Shown: positions 20,724 through 31,203 of the stretch, in pieces
Layout: every line of letters begins with the position of its first letter
Position numbering within the stretch: the stretch's first letter is position 1
DNA from: Silene conica
Taxonomy: Eukaryota; Streptophyta; Magnoliopsida; Caryophyllales; Caryophyllaceae
Reading direction: 5' to 3'
Length of the DNA stretch: 64,000 nucleotides
Assembly: GCA_029255685.2 (NCBI GenBank)
Contig: CM055312.2
Coordinates: 83,741,010-83,805,009, forward strand
Program-made: the position numbers and the translations under genes
Notes under the pieces: model-generated
Told to the model about the DNA's origin: nothing
The model's input: the letters and a program-made list of their open reading frames with translations, nothing else
Databases searched by the model: none

Positions 20724-23656
20724 CCACCTTTGGAGGTGGTCGGTGATGACTATGCTCCCCGTTGAAAAATCCAAAGCAAGTAACTCCCTTAATCCAAATT
20801 TCACTTTAGTTTACATTTTCCTTTCTAGCATGCATTTAGAGTAGTTAGTTTAGTTTAGTTAGTTGGTTTTAGTTTTTTATTCATCATCTCATATCATTAT
20901 TTTAGTTGCATATAGTTGCATTCATGTAGATGCATTAGATTTATATTTTTGTATCATATTGTCACATATAGCTTGCATACATGTAGTTTAGAGCATTTAG
21001 TTTGCATTTAGTCTAGTTTTTAGTTTTTCATTTCTTTTGTTTACCTTTGTTTTTATTGCTTTCATAAAAATCAAAAATCCAAAGAAATTGAAAAACCAAA
21101 AACTTTCAAAAACATGTTCTTTATTTTCCGGTTTTCCTCCTCACATTATGCATATAAATAAGTGTGGGGAGGAAGAACCGTTTATTTCAAAAAAATACAA
21201 AAACAAGTTTTTATTTTATCAAAACATTCAAAAAAGCCAAAAACATGTTGTTTTCGTTCTTTTTCTTCATTTCCCCCTTGCACTTTGTTCCATTGAGGAC
21301 AATGTAAATCTTAAGTGTGGGGAGGGAAAATATCCACTTTGTGAATATTTAATTGCTTTTGTAAATATGAAAAAACTTCAAAAATACCAAAAAAATCGAA
21401 AAATTTCAAAAATTTCAAAAAAATATGTTCTTCATTTCCTTTGTTTTAGTTCTTTGTTTGTTTTGTATATATATGTTTGTTGGACTAACAAGTTGCAGAT
21501 ATGACGACAACCCGAGGTATTAGGAGAATGAAGATGCTTGGTATACTATTTCCTACTTCTTTCTCCCCCTCCCGATTTCTTTTTATGTTGATATCATGAA
21601 GGAGAACAGGATTTTTGTGCCTTGGATGTTCCTTCGGGGAACTTGTGGTTGTTGTGGTTGATGTGCTGTAAGTTTAGCCTTCTAGTTGTTGCTTGTTTGT
21701 TGTGTTTAGTTTTAGTTTGCTTTTGTTTCACATGCCTTTTCATTTTCATAGTTTTGTAAATATGTGTTAGTCGGTTTTTCCGTTTTACTTTTGTTTATAA
21801 ATATGCATAGGAGGTTGAATAGTGGAGGATATATGCCGTCAATGATGATTTTTGTCTTGCTTGTGTCTTTCCCCTCCTAATAGTTTGCACCGTTGATGTC
21901 ACCTTGTTAGGGTTCTTGCTTGCAAGGACCCGGAAGTCTAGGCTTAATGACCAAGTTTCGACTACCTTGTGAGACCGTGTTAGACCTTGACTCGACCTAA
22001 GACCGACCTTAGCTACTCAAATGTGAGGATAGAGCCTCCTTTATAGCCGGTCCATCAAACCGACTCAGTTTAGGATTGTGAGTAGTCCTCCTTGCTTGGT
22101 GTGTTATGTCTATACGCATAAGAATGGCGCTCGTTCCTTATTTCCGTGATTTATGTTCATGTGCATGTGAGACAACTTTTGTTCCAAATAAATCAACTCC
22201 ACATTTGCCAAATTAGCCTTGTTTTGACCCTTGTATCTTATTTCCTTTTTGTTTAACCACTCTGAGCCTCAACCTTTTCATTTGGCCTAAACTACTAAAT
22301 GAACTACATCCCAAAAACATCCTTCCTTGATCAAGAATGGTTGCTTTTATGGTGATTTGTTAGTGGTAGAGTCGGGAATTTAGATGCCGGTTGGTGGCTT
22401 CTTCCGTTGTGGTCTTTACTTTGTTTTTGTTTGGTGGTTGGGAGTTTGAAAAAGAAAAGAAAAGAAAAAAAAATGAAAAAAAGAAAGAAAATAGAAAATC
22501 AAAGAAAAAAGTTGAAAAAGTTTTGAAAAATCCAAAAAAGAAAAAATGTAAATACGTGTTTTGAAAGAGAAAAAGGCTAGCAACAAGTCCCTTCCATCAA
22601 GGGGACTTAGAAAAAGCCGTTGCTACAATAACGCTGTCTTTTGATGTTTTTGCACGCGTACCGGGTTTACACATTTTTTGCATGAGATTTGATTTTCAAG
22701 TCGTGTGTTAGGGTGTAGACGTTGTTCGGTGTTTCTAATAATGACCGCTTTGTCTAAGTTTGTGATGGTTCCGATTTTTCCAAAGTAAGTGGGGTTTATG
22801 CAATTTTTGCTTGGTTTTGCAAAAGCCAAAGTTAGGGCATAGACGTTGCTTAGTTGTTGTAATAAGGTGTTGTGTTGATTATGGCGACCATTCTTGTTTT
22901 TGAGCCTCAAATCCTAGAACGGTGCTTGCACCAAACCGTTTTCACCCAACCCAAGCCCCATTACATCCTTGTGGTTGTTCTCATCATGTGCATTTGCATT
23001 TTTTTATTGATTTTTGGATGGAGTACCATTCTAGATTGCGGGCATGCTTCGCAAGTTGAGGTAGGTGAGTGATTTTGGTTACTTTTTGTCACAAAAATCG
23101 CCCCCCTTTCTTTCCTTGTGTGTTGAGTGTCACCCGTGAGAGTCGGTACTTAGGGTCCTTTTATCGCTTATGGGTCTTGCATGGAGTCGAATCATGTGTG
23201 TGTCGTGTCATTCTTGGAAGTATAGCTTAGTACTTCCGATTGCCGCCTTGAATTAGTTTCTTGGTCTTTGGTGATGTCATTCTTGGTTGCTTGAGCTTGA
23301 TTTAGGGGTTTGACACCTTGGTTAGACTTTGAGTCGGCATCCTCCGCTATAGACCTTCTTTGTTTTGTTTTTCAAAACCCCACTTGAATGAGGCAAGCGG
23401 TTTTCTTTTCCTTTTTCCGATGCATGTTGCTTGTCTATACGTGTTATGTTTTTACTTGTTTGCATCAAAAGTTTTGTAGCAAGACCTTACTTGCCTTGCA
23501 ATAGGGCATTCTCCCTCATGAATGTCAAATTGTGAGTTGAAAGGGCTACGGGTATAGCTAAACCCGATTCGGCTTATAGTTAGCTTAGTTAGTTGTTTCT
23601 TTGTTTTCTAATAAGGGTTATGTAGTTACTTGATCTCTTACTCGAGGACGAGTAAG
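20724..23656 (+). other. Athila 3' non-coding region
   Basis: About 2.9 kb with no credible protein. It holds two extra polypurine-like boxes (AAGTGTGGGGA at 21160..21170 and 21313..21323), a purine-rich stretch at about 22450..22570 and short dispersed duplications such as TAGACGTTG near 22720 and 22830. A hairpin CTTACTCG-AGGA-CGAGTAAG at 23637..23656 precedes the true polypurine tract. Long 3' non-coding regions are usual in Athila/Tat elements. Confidence 0.8.
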
Positions 23657-23660
23657 GTTT

Positions 23661-23675
23661 AAGTGTGGGGAATTC
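23661..23675 (+). other. polypurine tract
   Basis: AAGTGTGGGGAATTC directly before the 3' LTR; it primes plus-strand DNA synthesis in this family. Its core also occurs at 21160 and 21313. Confidence 0.85.
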
Positions 23676-25566
23676 TGATGAGCTCCATTTTGGTCATGAT
23701 TTTCTTTACATATTCTTTATTTTCGGTCACGATTCGACCTCGATTTGCGTGTCTTTGGTTGTTTTTACGTCCGTTGCCTCGTATATTCCTATTCGATCCA
23801 CTTTTTGTAGGTATTACGGCGGGGGCGAAGAAACGGGAGAAATCGAGCCGGATTTAGAGCGAATTATGAAGAAATATGAAAGATTTGTGAAGGAGACATG
23901 CCAGGCCTTCTCAGCCGATCCCCAACCGGCGGCCGGTAGGCCGGCTGGGGAGCCATGACTTGGGATTTTGGCGAAAAAAGAAGAATTTTCCAGAACCATG
24001 AGAAAAGGCTCCCAGCCGGTGGCCAACCGGCAGTCGGTCAGCCGGCTGGGATGCGTATTCCATACTTAGCCATTTTGAAGAAATGAAGAATTACGTGAAT
24101 TGGGCAGATTACTCAAAAAGGGCTCCCAGCCGGTGGACAACCGGCAGCCGGTCCACCGGCTGTGGGGACCTGGGCATTGAAAAATTTGAAGAAGAAATCA
24201 GAAGTGGGAATTTGGACTCCCAGCCGGTGCCAGACCGGCAGCCGGCTGGTCGGCTGAGAAGCAGGGCTAATTGAAGTTTGATTTCAGAAGTTCGTAATTT
24301 GCCTCCCAGCCGGTCCACCACCGGCAGCCGGTCGACCGGCTGAGAGGCCTTTCTCAGAATTTCGTGCACTATATAAACCCGCACTTGTATCATTTTGTTA
24401 TCACGCATTTCTAAGCATATTTTCTAGGGGTTTTACTGTTTCATTATGTTGAGTCTCCCGTAGCGGGCTTATAGAATTAGGTGCATGAGACCGGCCCATA
24501 AGCAAGTGAGGTTCCATCCTAAAACCAATTGGTGATAGGAGGAGTAGCCCACTTACTTATAAGCTAGTCCCTTCACTATTATTCTACCGATGTGGGACAA
24601 TGCCCCTCACACACATATGGGAAGAGACCTCAACACATTAGTTCATACTTAGCCTAAAAAAACTCTCTTAAATATTTTAATCATTCTTAGATCTTTGTTT
24701 AATCTTTCAATCTAGTTAATCTTTCTTTAGCAATTCTCTCTAGTAATCTTCTTGGGCAATTGTAAGAGGTTTTATTGGGTTGTATTTTGAAGGATTTGAA
24801 AGAACTCTTCAACTTGTTATCCAAGTCACTTCCTTTTCCTTTGCTATTGGTATAATCTTTCTAATCTCTACTTAGTTATTGCATTTGTTTAAGTTTCTTT
24901 TGAATCAATTGTTCACCTTTACTTGTTCATGATGTTTAGCATTTGTTTATCTCTTGTTCACATGTTTTTCCTAGCCATGAGTGAGTAGTCCTTTTACTAG
25001 GGTTAGGGGTGAACTTGGGTAGTTGATATTGATGTTTGTTGTTTAGGGTTAGGGTTTAGGTTTCACCTTTGTTAGGTTTTCATTGTATGCATGCTAGATG
25101 TTTGATGAAATGCCTCAACGACGGTTGGGCATGATTCTTATTGTTGTTTGCCTTAGACGATAGTCTAGGACTTTCATAGGCATGTGTATGTGTTAGGTTG
25201 ACCTTGTTTGTAGCGAAAGCTAGAATAGGACTCGACCTTAGGTTAGTCAAATCGAAAGACGAGACGGACCTAGACCTAACATAGATGAGACCACCTACCC
25301 TTGGCATGTTTGACATCGACTACCCTAGTAACCCCCGACACCCTAGTTGCCTTAATCATCAAATTTCATCTCGATTTATTTGCTTTAGTAGTTCTTTAGT
25401 GGTTAATCAATCTCAAACTTATTACCCCGACTCTTGCTTAAATTAGAACTTAACTATACAACTATCCCCACCGTCTTCGCGAACGATAACCCTATTATAC
25501 TACTAATTTGGGTTTTTTTATAAATGTGTTTGATCGTGAGAACCGACGACTAAATCTCGCGCATCA
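23676..25566 (+). repeat. 3' LTR of the Athila-like element
   Basis: 1891 bp, nearly identical to the 5' LTR apart from scattered substitutions (for example in the first 40 bases and in hairpin units 1 and 2) and a 189-bp insertion with its TSD. It ends CTCGCGCATCA followed by the TSD TCCAT. Confidence 0.96.
24447..24635. mobile_element. small solo LTR-like insertion in the 3' LTR
   Basis: 189 bp with TGTTGAG...CTCAACA ends and a perfect 5-bp TSD CATTA (24442..24446 and 24636..24640). It is absent from the matching place in the 5' LTR, which proves insertion after the Athila element arrived. TG..CA ends and a 5-bp TSD fit a solo LTR of a small copia-type or SMART-type element. Its end resembles, but it is not the same as, the 184-bp copia LTR at 3040..3223. 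Confidence 0.85.
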
Positions 25567-26359
25567 TCCATACAAATAATTCCCAATAAAATATTTTGAA
25601 TAGATTATATTGTAGAGGTAAGACCAAGGATTGTGAAAATATAATTTATTTTTGAGTTTGGGAGAAGAAAAGATATTCAACAATAAAGTCAAAGGGAGAA
25701 AATGAGAGAAAACAGGCGGAGAAGAGAAAGTGAAGCGCGTCACCTCACGTGAAAAGATTTGGATTTGACCTAGTTGGTTGCTAGGTTAATTAATGACTTT
25801 TGGTCTATTAGCTCATACAATAGATTGTCTGATTACAAATTGGATTGAGCCATATTAAAACGTAAAGAGAACTTGAAATAGAAAAGTAAATATTAAATTA
25901 AAATAAATAATTATTGCACGAACATTTTAACCCATCCAAAAGTAGATCAAAACGGGGAAATAATAAAATAAAACGAAAGCTATAAATATATATTTACAAA
26001 GTCCATTAATAAACTTCGAAATAATTAATTTAAATAAAATATTTTTATGATAAAATATTATTATAAAATACAGGGTGTTACACCAATCCCCAGAAACCCA
26101 AAAATCTTTTACTAAAGCTCTTTCGATGTCATCATTTTCTAGACAATTTCGCTTTTCTTATGTTTTTTTGGACAATTTCCCCTTCTGATTACAATTATGG
26201 TACTCGTTGATTCTAGGTTATAGTTTGTAAATTATGAAAATTATTGTATTGATTGAGAAGCCATATATTTCTGAGCCGGGTTGCGTTTGTTGCTGATGCT
26301 CTTTTATCTCTTTTTCAAAAAGGAAAGGAAGATAACTCGCTGATGCTCACAACTTTCTA

Positions 26360-26556
26360 CTCCCTCCTATTCAGCCTAATCTTCCCTCTTTCCTTATTCG
26401 TGATAATCACGGTTTTTTCCCTCTTTTCTTATTTGGTAAGCCTTTTGTGGCCTAAATTCAATTTCATGTGGGGTAGGTTGATTTGTGTGGTCCAAATTCA
26501 TTTTCTTAATTCTTGGGTAAAAAGAAATGGGGAAGAATAGGCTGAAAATGAGAGAG
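26360..26556. mobile_element. Stowaway-type MITE
   Basis: 197 bp with CTCCCTCCTATTCAGCCTAA at one end and its inverted near-copy at the other (CTCTCTCATTTTCAGCCTAT on the minus strand), flanked by TA on both sides (26358..26359 and 26557..26558). It lies inside the middle part of the MULE-like element. A related copy is at 59684..59990. Confidence 0.85.
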
Positions 26557-26669
26557 TATATTGCAGCACGACAGTACCAATGTGGAGATGTGCTTGATTA
26601 GCAATTGAAATTTTAATTTTGTAATGATGTGCAAATATGGTGGGGAAGGTTTTGGGTTTTTTTTTAGGA

Positions 26670-26952
26670 TTGAGGGTATATTGTTTGATTTGGAGGGATG
26701 ATAGGAGTGTGTGTAAATTAAATAAGGAGTGTATGTTTAATAATTAGTAAGTGTAATTTGGTCATAAAAATTGACCGGAAGTCGTTAAAATGAAATCGAG
26801 TCGATAATTACGTAACACCATCCTAAGTACGTAAAATAAGTTAGATTAGTGTGGATAAATATAAAAATTAGGTGGTTATTTGTAAAGTTGAATATAATAG
26901 GTGGTAATTTGCAAAAAATGGAACATATTCGATGGTAATTCATAATTTTTCC
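26670..26952 (-). repeat. right terminal inverted repeat of the MULE-like element
   Basis: Inverted partner of 7593..7876. It ends TGAATTACCA-type sequence then GGAAAAAT on the minus strand and is flanked by TAACAATAA. Confidence 0.85.
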
Positions 26953-26961
26953 TAACAATAA

Positions 26962-28268
26962 TATTAATAGTTGAAACACATCGAGTAAAATAAGTAAATA
27001 AACGAGTTGTGAAAAATGAAGGACGACATAGAGCAAAACTCGAAGGCGGAATTTGCGTGCTCAACAAACGCATCTAGGTAGCGGCTTTGTCGCACCTCAG
27101 CTTCTGCCCCTTTGCTCTTCTTCGTGCTTCCGCACATAATTAGTGTGCCAATTCACACAGCACACGTCTTCCTAATTTCCAGGCCTACCAAGCCTTGGAT
27201 TTGGACTCCGTCTTTAACTTATAAAACCGACCCATAAGCAAATAAAAGCCTAATACTCAAGTAACCTCCAATTAATTTTCATAACACACTTAACACCCAC
27301 AAACTCATACTAAATAACTACTACTAAAGGAGTCCTATCAAATATTAAAAGAATCATAAATTTAATTCAATCAAGTTTTAGGGTATCGATGTAATATTAG
27401 AACATACCCGATCAGACACTTAAAGAAGCCTAAATGCATAAACTATTTGGATTTTCTGAATATAGGAGGGAAGGTTTAAGTGTATAAAAAATGTAATTAA
27501 TTTTTACAATACAAATTTTACTCATTGTAATACTTTTGTGTAATATTTTTCATTTGCATACCCTCAGTTAAAATTAACACTAAACTTAATTCTCTCCCTT
27601 GTTAGTTGTGCAACCTCTTTGATTAATCAATTTTTTTTCAACTTATAACAATAATTTGAATATAAAACACATATTTAACTTGTTAAGGACATACTCACCC
27701 ATCAAACTAATGTTTTATAGTGTTTTGTTTAATTTTGGGGTTAGGTTATGTTGAAAACCAATTGCTATAAGGATGGAGAGGACGTGGCGGTGTCACTAGT
27801 GAGGGAAAAGGGGAAGAGTGCAACACACCAGGAATATATAGGGAATTGAAGGGGAGGACTAAAGAGGAAAGGGTATGGTGGTTAATAGGGTAGCGAAATG
27901 GTGGTTTGCAGCGAGAGTTGGTAGGTGAATTCATTGGTCATAGCCCATTGATAATACATTGTGGCGTCGTATGTGGTCAGGGCATGGTGGTGGGGTTGGT
28001 TAGAGGTTGGTGGTAGTGGGGGTGGGTTGATGTACAGTTAAGTACGAAGCACACATGGATCCACAGTTTTTCTTGAATTTTGCAGTACATTGAGAGAACA
28101 TAGGTGTAAAAGTGAGAAGGGTAAAATAGTCAAAATTGTACTGTAATGAGTGAAATGTGTACTGTGAAAATAAACACAACTAGATGATTTTTGTTTAGTG
28201 TTAACTGCTTTTGGTGATTATAGAGTAAAATGAGTAAGTGGGATAAATAGTTTCATATTTTACAGAAT
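26962..28268. other. intergenic, no gene recognised
   Basis: Mostly AT-rich, with one more GC-balanced stretch at about 27040..27230. No exon, domain or repeat boundary is recognisable. Confidence 0.5.
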
Positions 28269-29135
28269 ACTAGTTTTTAACCCGTGCAAAATTGCATGAG
28301 TATAGTTTTAATAACATCGATATAATGATTAATATTTAAAAATGTTAAACCAAAATACATGTATCTTTTATACTCTATTCTTTTTATAATAATAATAGTT
28401 TAAAACACGTGCAAAAATTACAAGGTTTTAAACTTTACACATGTTTTAAATCCGTGAAAAAATGCACGAATTCAGTGTAAAAACATGATAATAGAATTGT
28501 TAGATCTACCTATTATAGTGGATAAGCTCAATATCTATAACGAAATCCTTTAGAGTATTATTTTAACGGAATGCTCTAGAATCTACTTAACAGAGTTTTA
28601 TAGTTCATTTATTTTGTTAACATTTTGTAGATCTCATTTTAAAAATTGAAAATTAAAATAGTACTATTTATTAACATTTTTTTTTATTGAAACTATTTCT
28701 TGTTAAAACAAATTACTGAAATTTAGTAATATCTCAAAAATTTATTATAATGGTCACAATGTTAGTGTTAAAAGCTTGTAAAATAATATAATAACGTTAT
28801 TTTTATCATTTATATTTTTATTGTCTAATAATTTTTTTTGTTGATCTTTTTATTATTTTTTTTATTATTGATAGACTATGTGGACTATTGGAAAAATTCT
28901 GCATTTTTATATTGTATTATTTATGCAACATAAATGGAATTGGGGATGGTGATTCATTGAAGTTTTGTATTGATTATTCAATGAAATTCTATTATCAAAA
29001 TTGGTTTTTAATAAATTAATTACATATTTTTTGTGGTGGGTCCTACATTTATTTTAAAATAAAAAATATAAAAGAAACTGAATATGATGAGGTGGACGCA
29101 CGAAATTGCACGAAATGTTCTCGTATTAATATAGA
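28269..29135 (-). mobile_element. non-autonomous Helitron
   Basis: On the minus strand it begins TCTATATTAATACGAG at 29135, preceded by A, and ends CTAGT at 28269. Just before that end lies a hairpin-prone CATGCAATTTTGCACGGG. TC..CTRRT ends with a subterminal hairpin and no TSD fit plant Helitrons. The 867 bp hold no Rep/helicase. The base after CTAGT is A rather than the usual T, so the last few bases could be shifted. Confidence 0.75.
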
Positions 29136-29231
29136 TAAGATACTTGTTATTTTTTAATTTTTATTTTAAAAAATAGATATGGAGCATTGAGGAAGAATTG
29201 GTAATATTTATTCCTTTAAATTATACACTAA

Positions 29232-29528
29232 GGACTTGTTTGGTTGCCCCTATAAAAATGGGTGAATTGGAAAATCCCATGATTTAGAAAAAATGAAGAT
29301 GTTTGGTTACTCCAAATCATGGGATTTTCTTTTTCCCAGGAATTCCCACTTCCTCCATTATGGAGGAATTTGATTACCTAGGGCCCCCTAGGTAATTGCA
29401 AATTCCTGTGTCAATTCAATTCCAGGATGTCAACCAAACAAATTTTAGGCAATTCACATGAATTGACCAATTCACGTGTTTTGCAAAATCATGGGAAATT
29501 AATTCCCGTATGGCAACCAAACGAGGCC
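29232..29528. mobile_element. Tourist-type (PIF/Harbinger) MITE
   Basis: 297 bp with ends GGACTTGTTTGGTTGCC and GGCAACCAAACGAGGCC (imperfect inverted repeat of 17 bp) and a 3-bp TSD TAA (29229..29231 and 29529..29531). An internal palindrome CCTAGGGCCCCCTAGG is near the centre. Confidence 0.8.
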
Positions 29529-29531
29529 TAA

Positions 29532-30513
29532 ATCATAAATAAAACATGTCAAAATGTGACACTAACTACTCACATATAAATAAACAAGAATAATATTATA
29601 TGATGCGGCTAGTTTTTGAATGAAAATGATTGGGTGTTTAATTCCAACCGTTCTAAATTAGAGGTTGCAAATTAGACTACTTGTAAAAAAAAATCAACAC
29701 ATCAATTTCAAATTGTTGAGTGTGACTCACAAATGATGTTATTTGGGTTTTATGAGTAAGCCACACATTGTTGTCCAACTAATCACATGGAAATTGCTAT
29801 TTCTGCTTGCATCCAGAAAACGTAACTGCATGATTGCTTTCACCAATTCGTTGTTATTGAAAAGATGAATGCTAATTCAATTTGGAATTATAGAAATTGA
29901 ACAATGTTAAAGGGTTGCCAAATACTACTCTACCTTGTTATTTTTTAATTGTTGTCTCACTTTTCGAGACACTAATTTTCTCTTCAATTTCTTTCAAAAT
30001 ATATAACTAAATATTTGAAATGTATACTCATATTAAAACTCTATTCGTAAATAATTTTGTAATGTAATTTTTATAATTTTTCAACCAATATATTTTTGTA
30101 GAAATTGAATTCAAGGGGTTATCTTGTAAAACGAAAACGTCAATTATTTTAGAACGGAGGAAGTAATAATTGATGATGATTCAACAATTCTGATATCTCC
30201 TTAATTTGGCAACATTCAGATCAACTTTAAATTCAGGTCAATTTGAATTTTGAGTTAGATTAAAGCGTCAATTCGAAGTAGACCGGATTATTCAAATCGA
30301 CTAAGTATTATCCGATTTTGATAGGATTAAGAGAGGAGTATTTTGGAAGGAGTGGTCGGTTAGATTGGTATAAATAATTGAATAAAAATGAAAAGGACAG
30401 AAACTGAAAATGAAGGGAAAGGAATAGAGATATAATACAAGTGGCGGCCTATTGTCAGAGTTAAACTAAGAGAGTAATACGTTATGAAAAAAACAAACTT
30501 GTATGTATATGTG
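29532..30513. other. upstream region of the SYT gene
   Basis: AT-rich, no open frame of interest. The last few hundred bases should contain the promoter of the synaptotagmin gene. Confidence 0.5.
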
Positions 30514-30520
30514 TATAAAT
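30514..30520 (+). promoter_or_regulatory. possible TATA box of the SYT gene
   Basis: TATAAAT about 330 bp upstream of the ATG. A (CTT)n stretch at 30606..30637 lies between, as is common in plant 5' leaders. In AT-rich DNA this is only suggestive. Confidence 0.35.
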
Positions 30521-30605
30521 CTATAATAACGTCCAATTCCACATTTCCACGGATTCCACCAAACCCAGAACCCAACAATTCTCATCCTTTTTCCCCTTTT
30601 TTCAT

Positions 30606-30637
30606 CATCTTCTTCTTCTTCTTCTTCTTCTTCTTCT
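30606..30637. repeat. (CTT)n microsatellite in the likely 5' UTR
   Basis: About ten CTT units followed by a T-run and TTAATTA repeats, about 220 bp before the SYT start codon. Confidence 0.8.
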
Positions 30638-30853
30638 TTTTTTAATTATTAATTATTAATATTTCAGTTAGACAGAGAAATTAAACATTGTTTGTATCGC
30701 CATGTATTTAGGAGTAATTGATTAAACTATTCTCAATTTCTCATGCATGCATGTACGTTTAATCAATGGTGTAGTATTCTATGAGAGTTATAGATGAACA
30801 ATAAAAAAAGAAAAAAAAGGGAAGTTATAAGAGTAAGAGATTAGAATTTGGAG

Positions 30854-31161
30854 ATGGGTATAGTGAGTACTTTTGTAGGAATTCTGGGTTATTGCATTGG
30901 ACTACCTATTGGTCTTCTTCTTGGTTTCTTCTTCTTTGTTTATTCCAAACCCAAGGACGTTCAGGTACATCAATGCATCCATACCTACTTACTTACTTAC
31001 TTACTTACTTACTTATTTCATTATGTTCTTCACTTAATCATAAAGTTGTCTCTCATCTTTGCTTGCTATTCATTCCATAGAATATTATTTGTATTTCAGA
31101 TGCTCTCAATTAACTTTTGTTACATACTTACTACATTGTTTTACAGAAATTAAAATAGATA

Positions 31162-31203
<42 letters not shown>

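Larger units (their letters stand above)
10020..25566 (+). mobile_element. Athila-like Ty3/gypsy LTR retrotransposon, 15.5 kb
   Basis: Two LTRs (10020..11714 and 23676..25566) in the same orientation, a perfect 5-bp TSD TCCAT (10015..10019 and 25567..25571), a TGGCGCCGTTGCCGGGGA primer site, gag-pol in the gypsy order PR-RT-RH-IN, and an extra ORF after pol with an ATHILA-family domain. All coding parts carry breaks, so the copy is probably dead. The LTRs differ by scattered point changes and one insertion, so it is not brand new. Confidence 0.96.
7877..26082 (-). mobile_element. chromovirus-like solo LTR, split by the Athila element
   Basis: The left end TGTAACAAACCGG and right end GGGTGTTACA give TG...CA termini. 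A perfect 5-bp TSD CCAAT lies at 7872..7876 and 26083..26087. On the minus strand the 5' end reads TGTAACACCCTG, the usual start of long LTRs of Tekay/Del-type chromoviruses. Removing the nested Athila and its TSD leaves about 2654 bp (7877..10019 plus 25572..26082). No primer site, polypurine tract or gag-pol is present between the TSDs, so it is a solo LTR left by LTR-LTR recombination. Most of 8570..9545 is hairpin-forming repeat. Confidence 0.85.
7593..26952. mobile_element. MULE-like element with long TIRs, split by nested insertions
   Basis: The outermost layer of the nested stack. The left arm (7593..7876) and right arm (about 26670..26952) are inverted copies of one another over about 280 bp, both beginning GGAAAAATTATGAATTACCA. 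The flanks are TAATAATAA (7584..7592) and TAACAATAA (26953..26961), an 8-of-9 match, consistent with a 9-bp MULE TSD. That flank is low-complexity, so the TSD is weaker evidence than the inverted arms. Without the nested DNA the element is about 1.15 kb. Its middle (26088..26670) shows no transposase, so it is non-autonomous. Confidence 0.75.
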
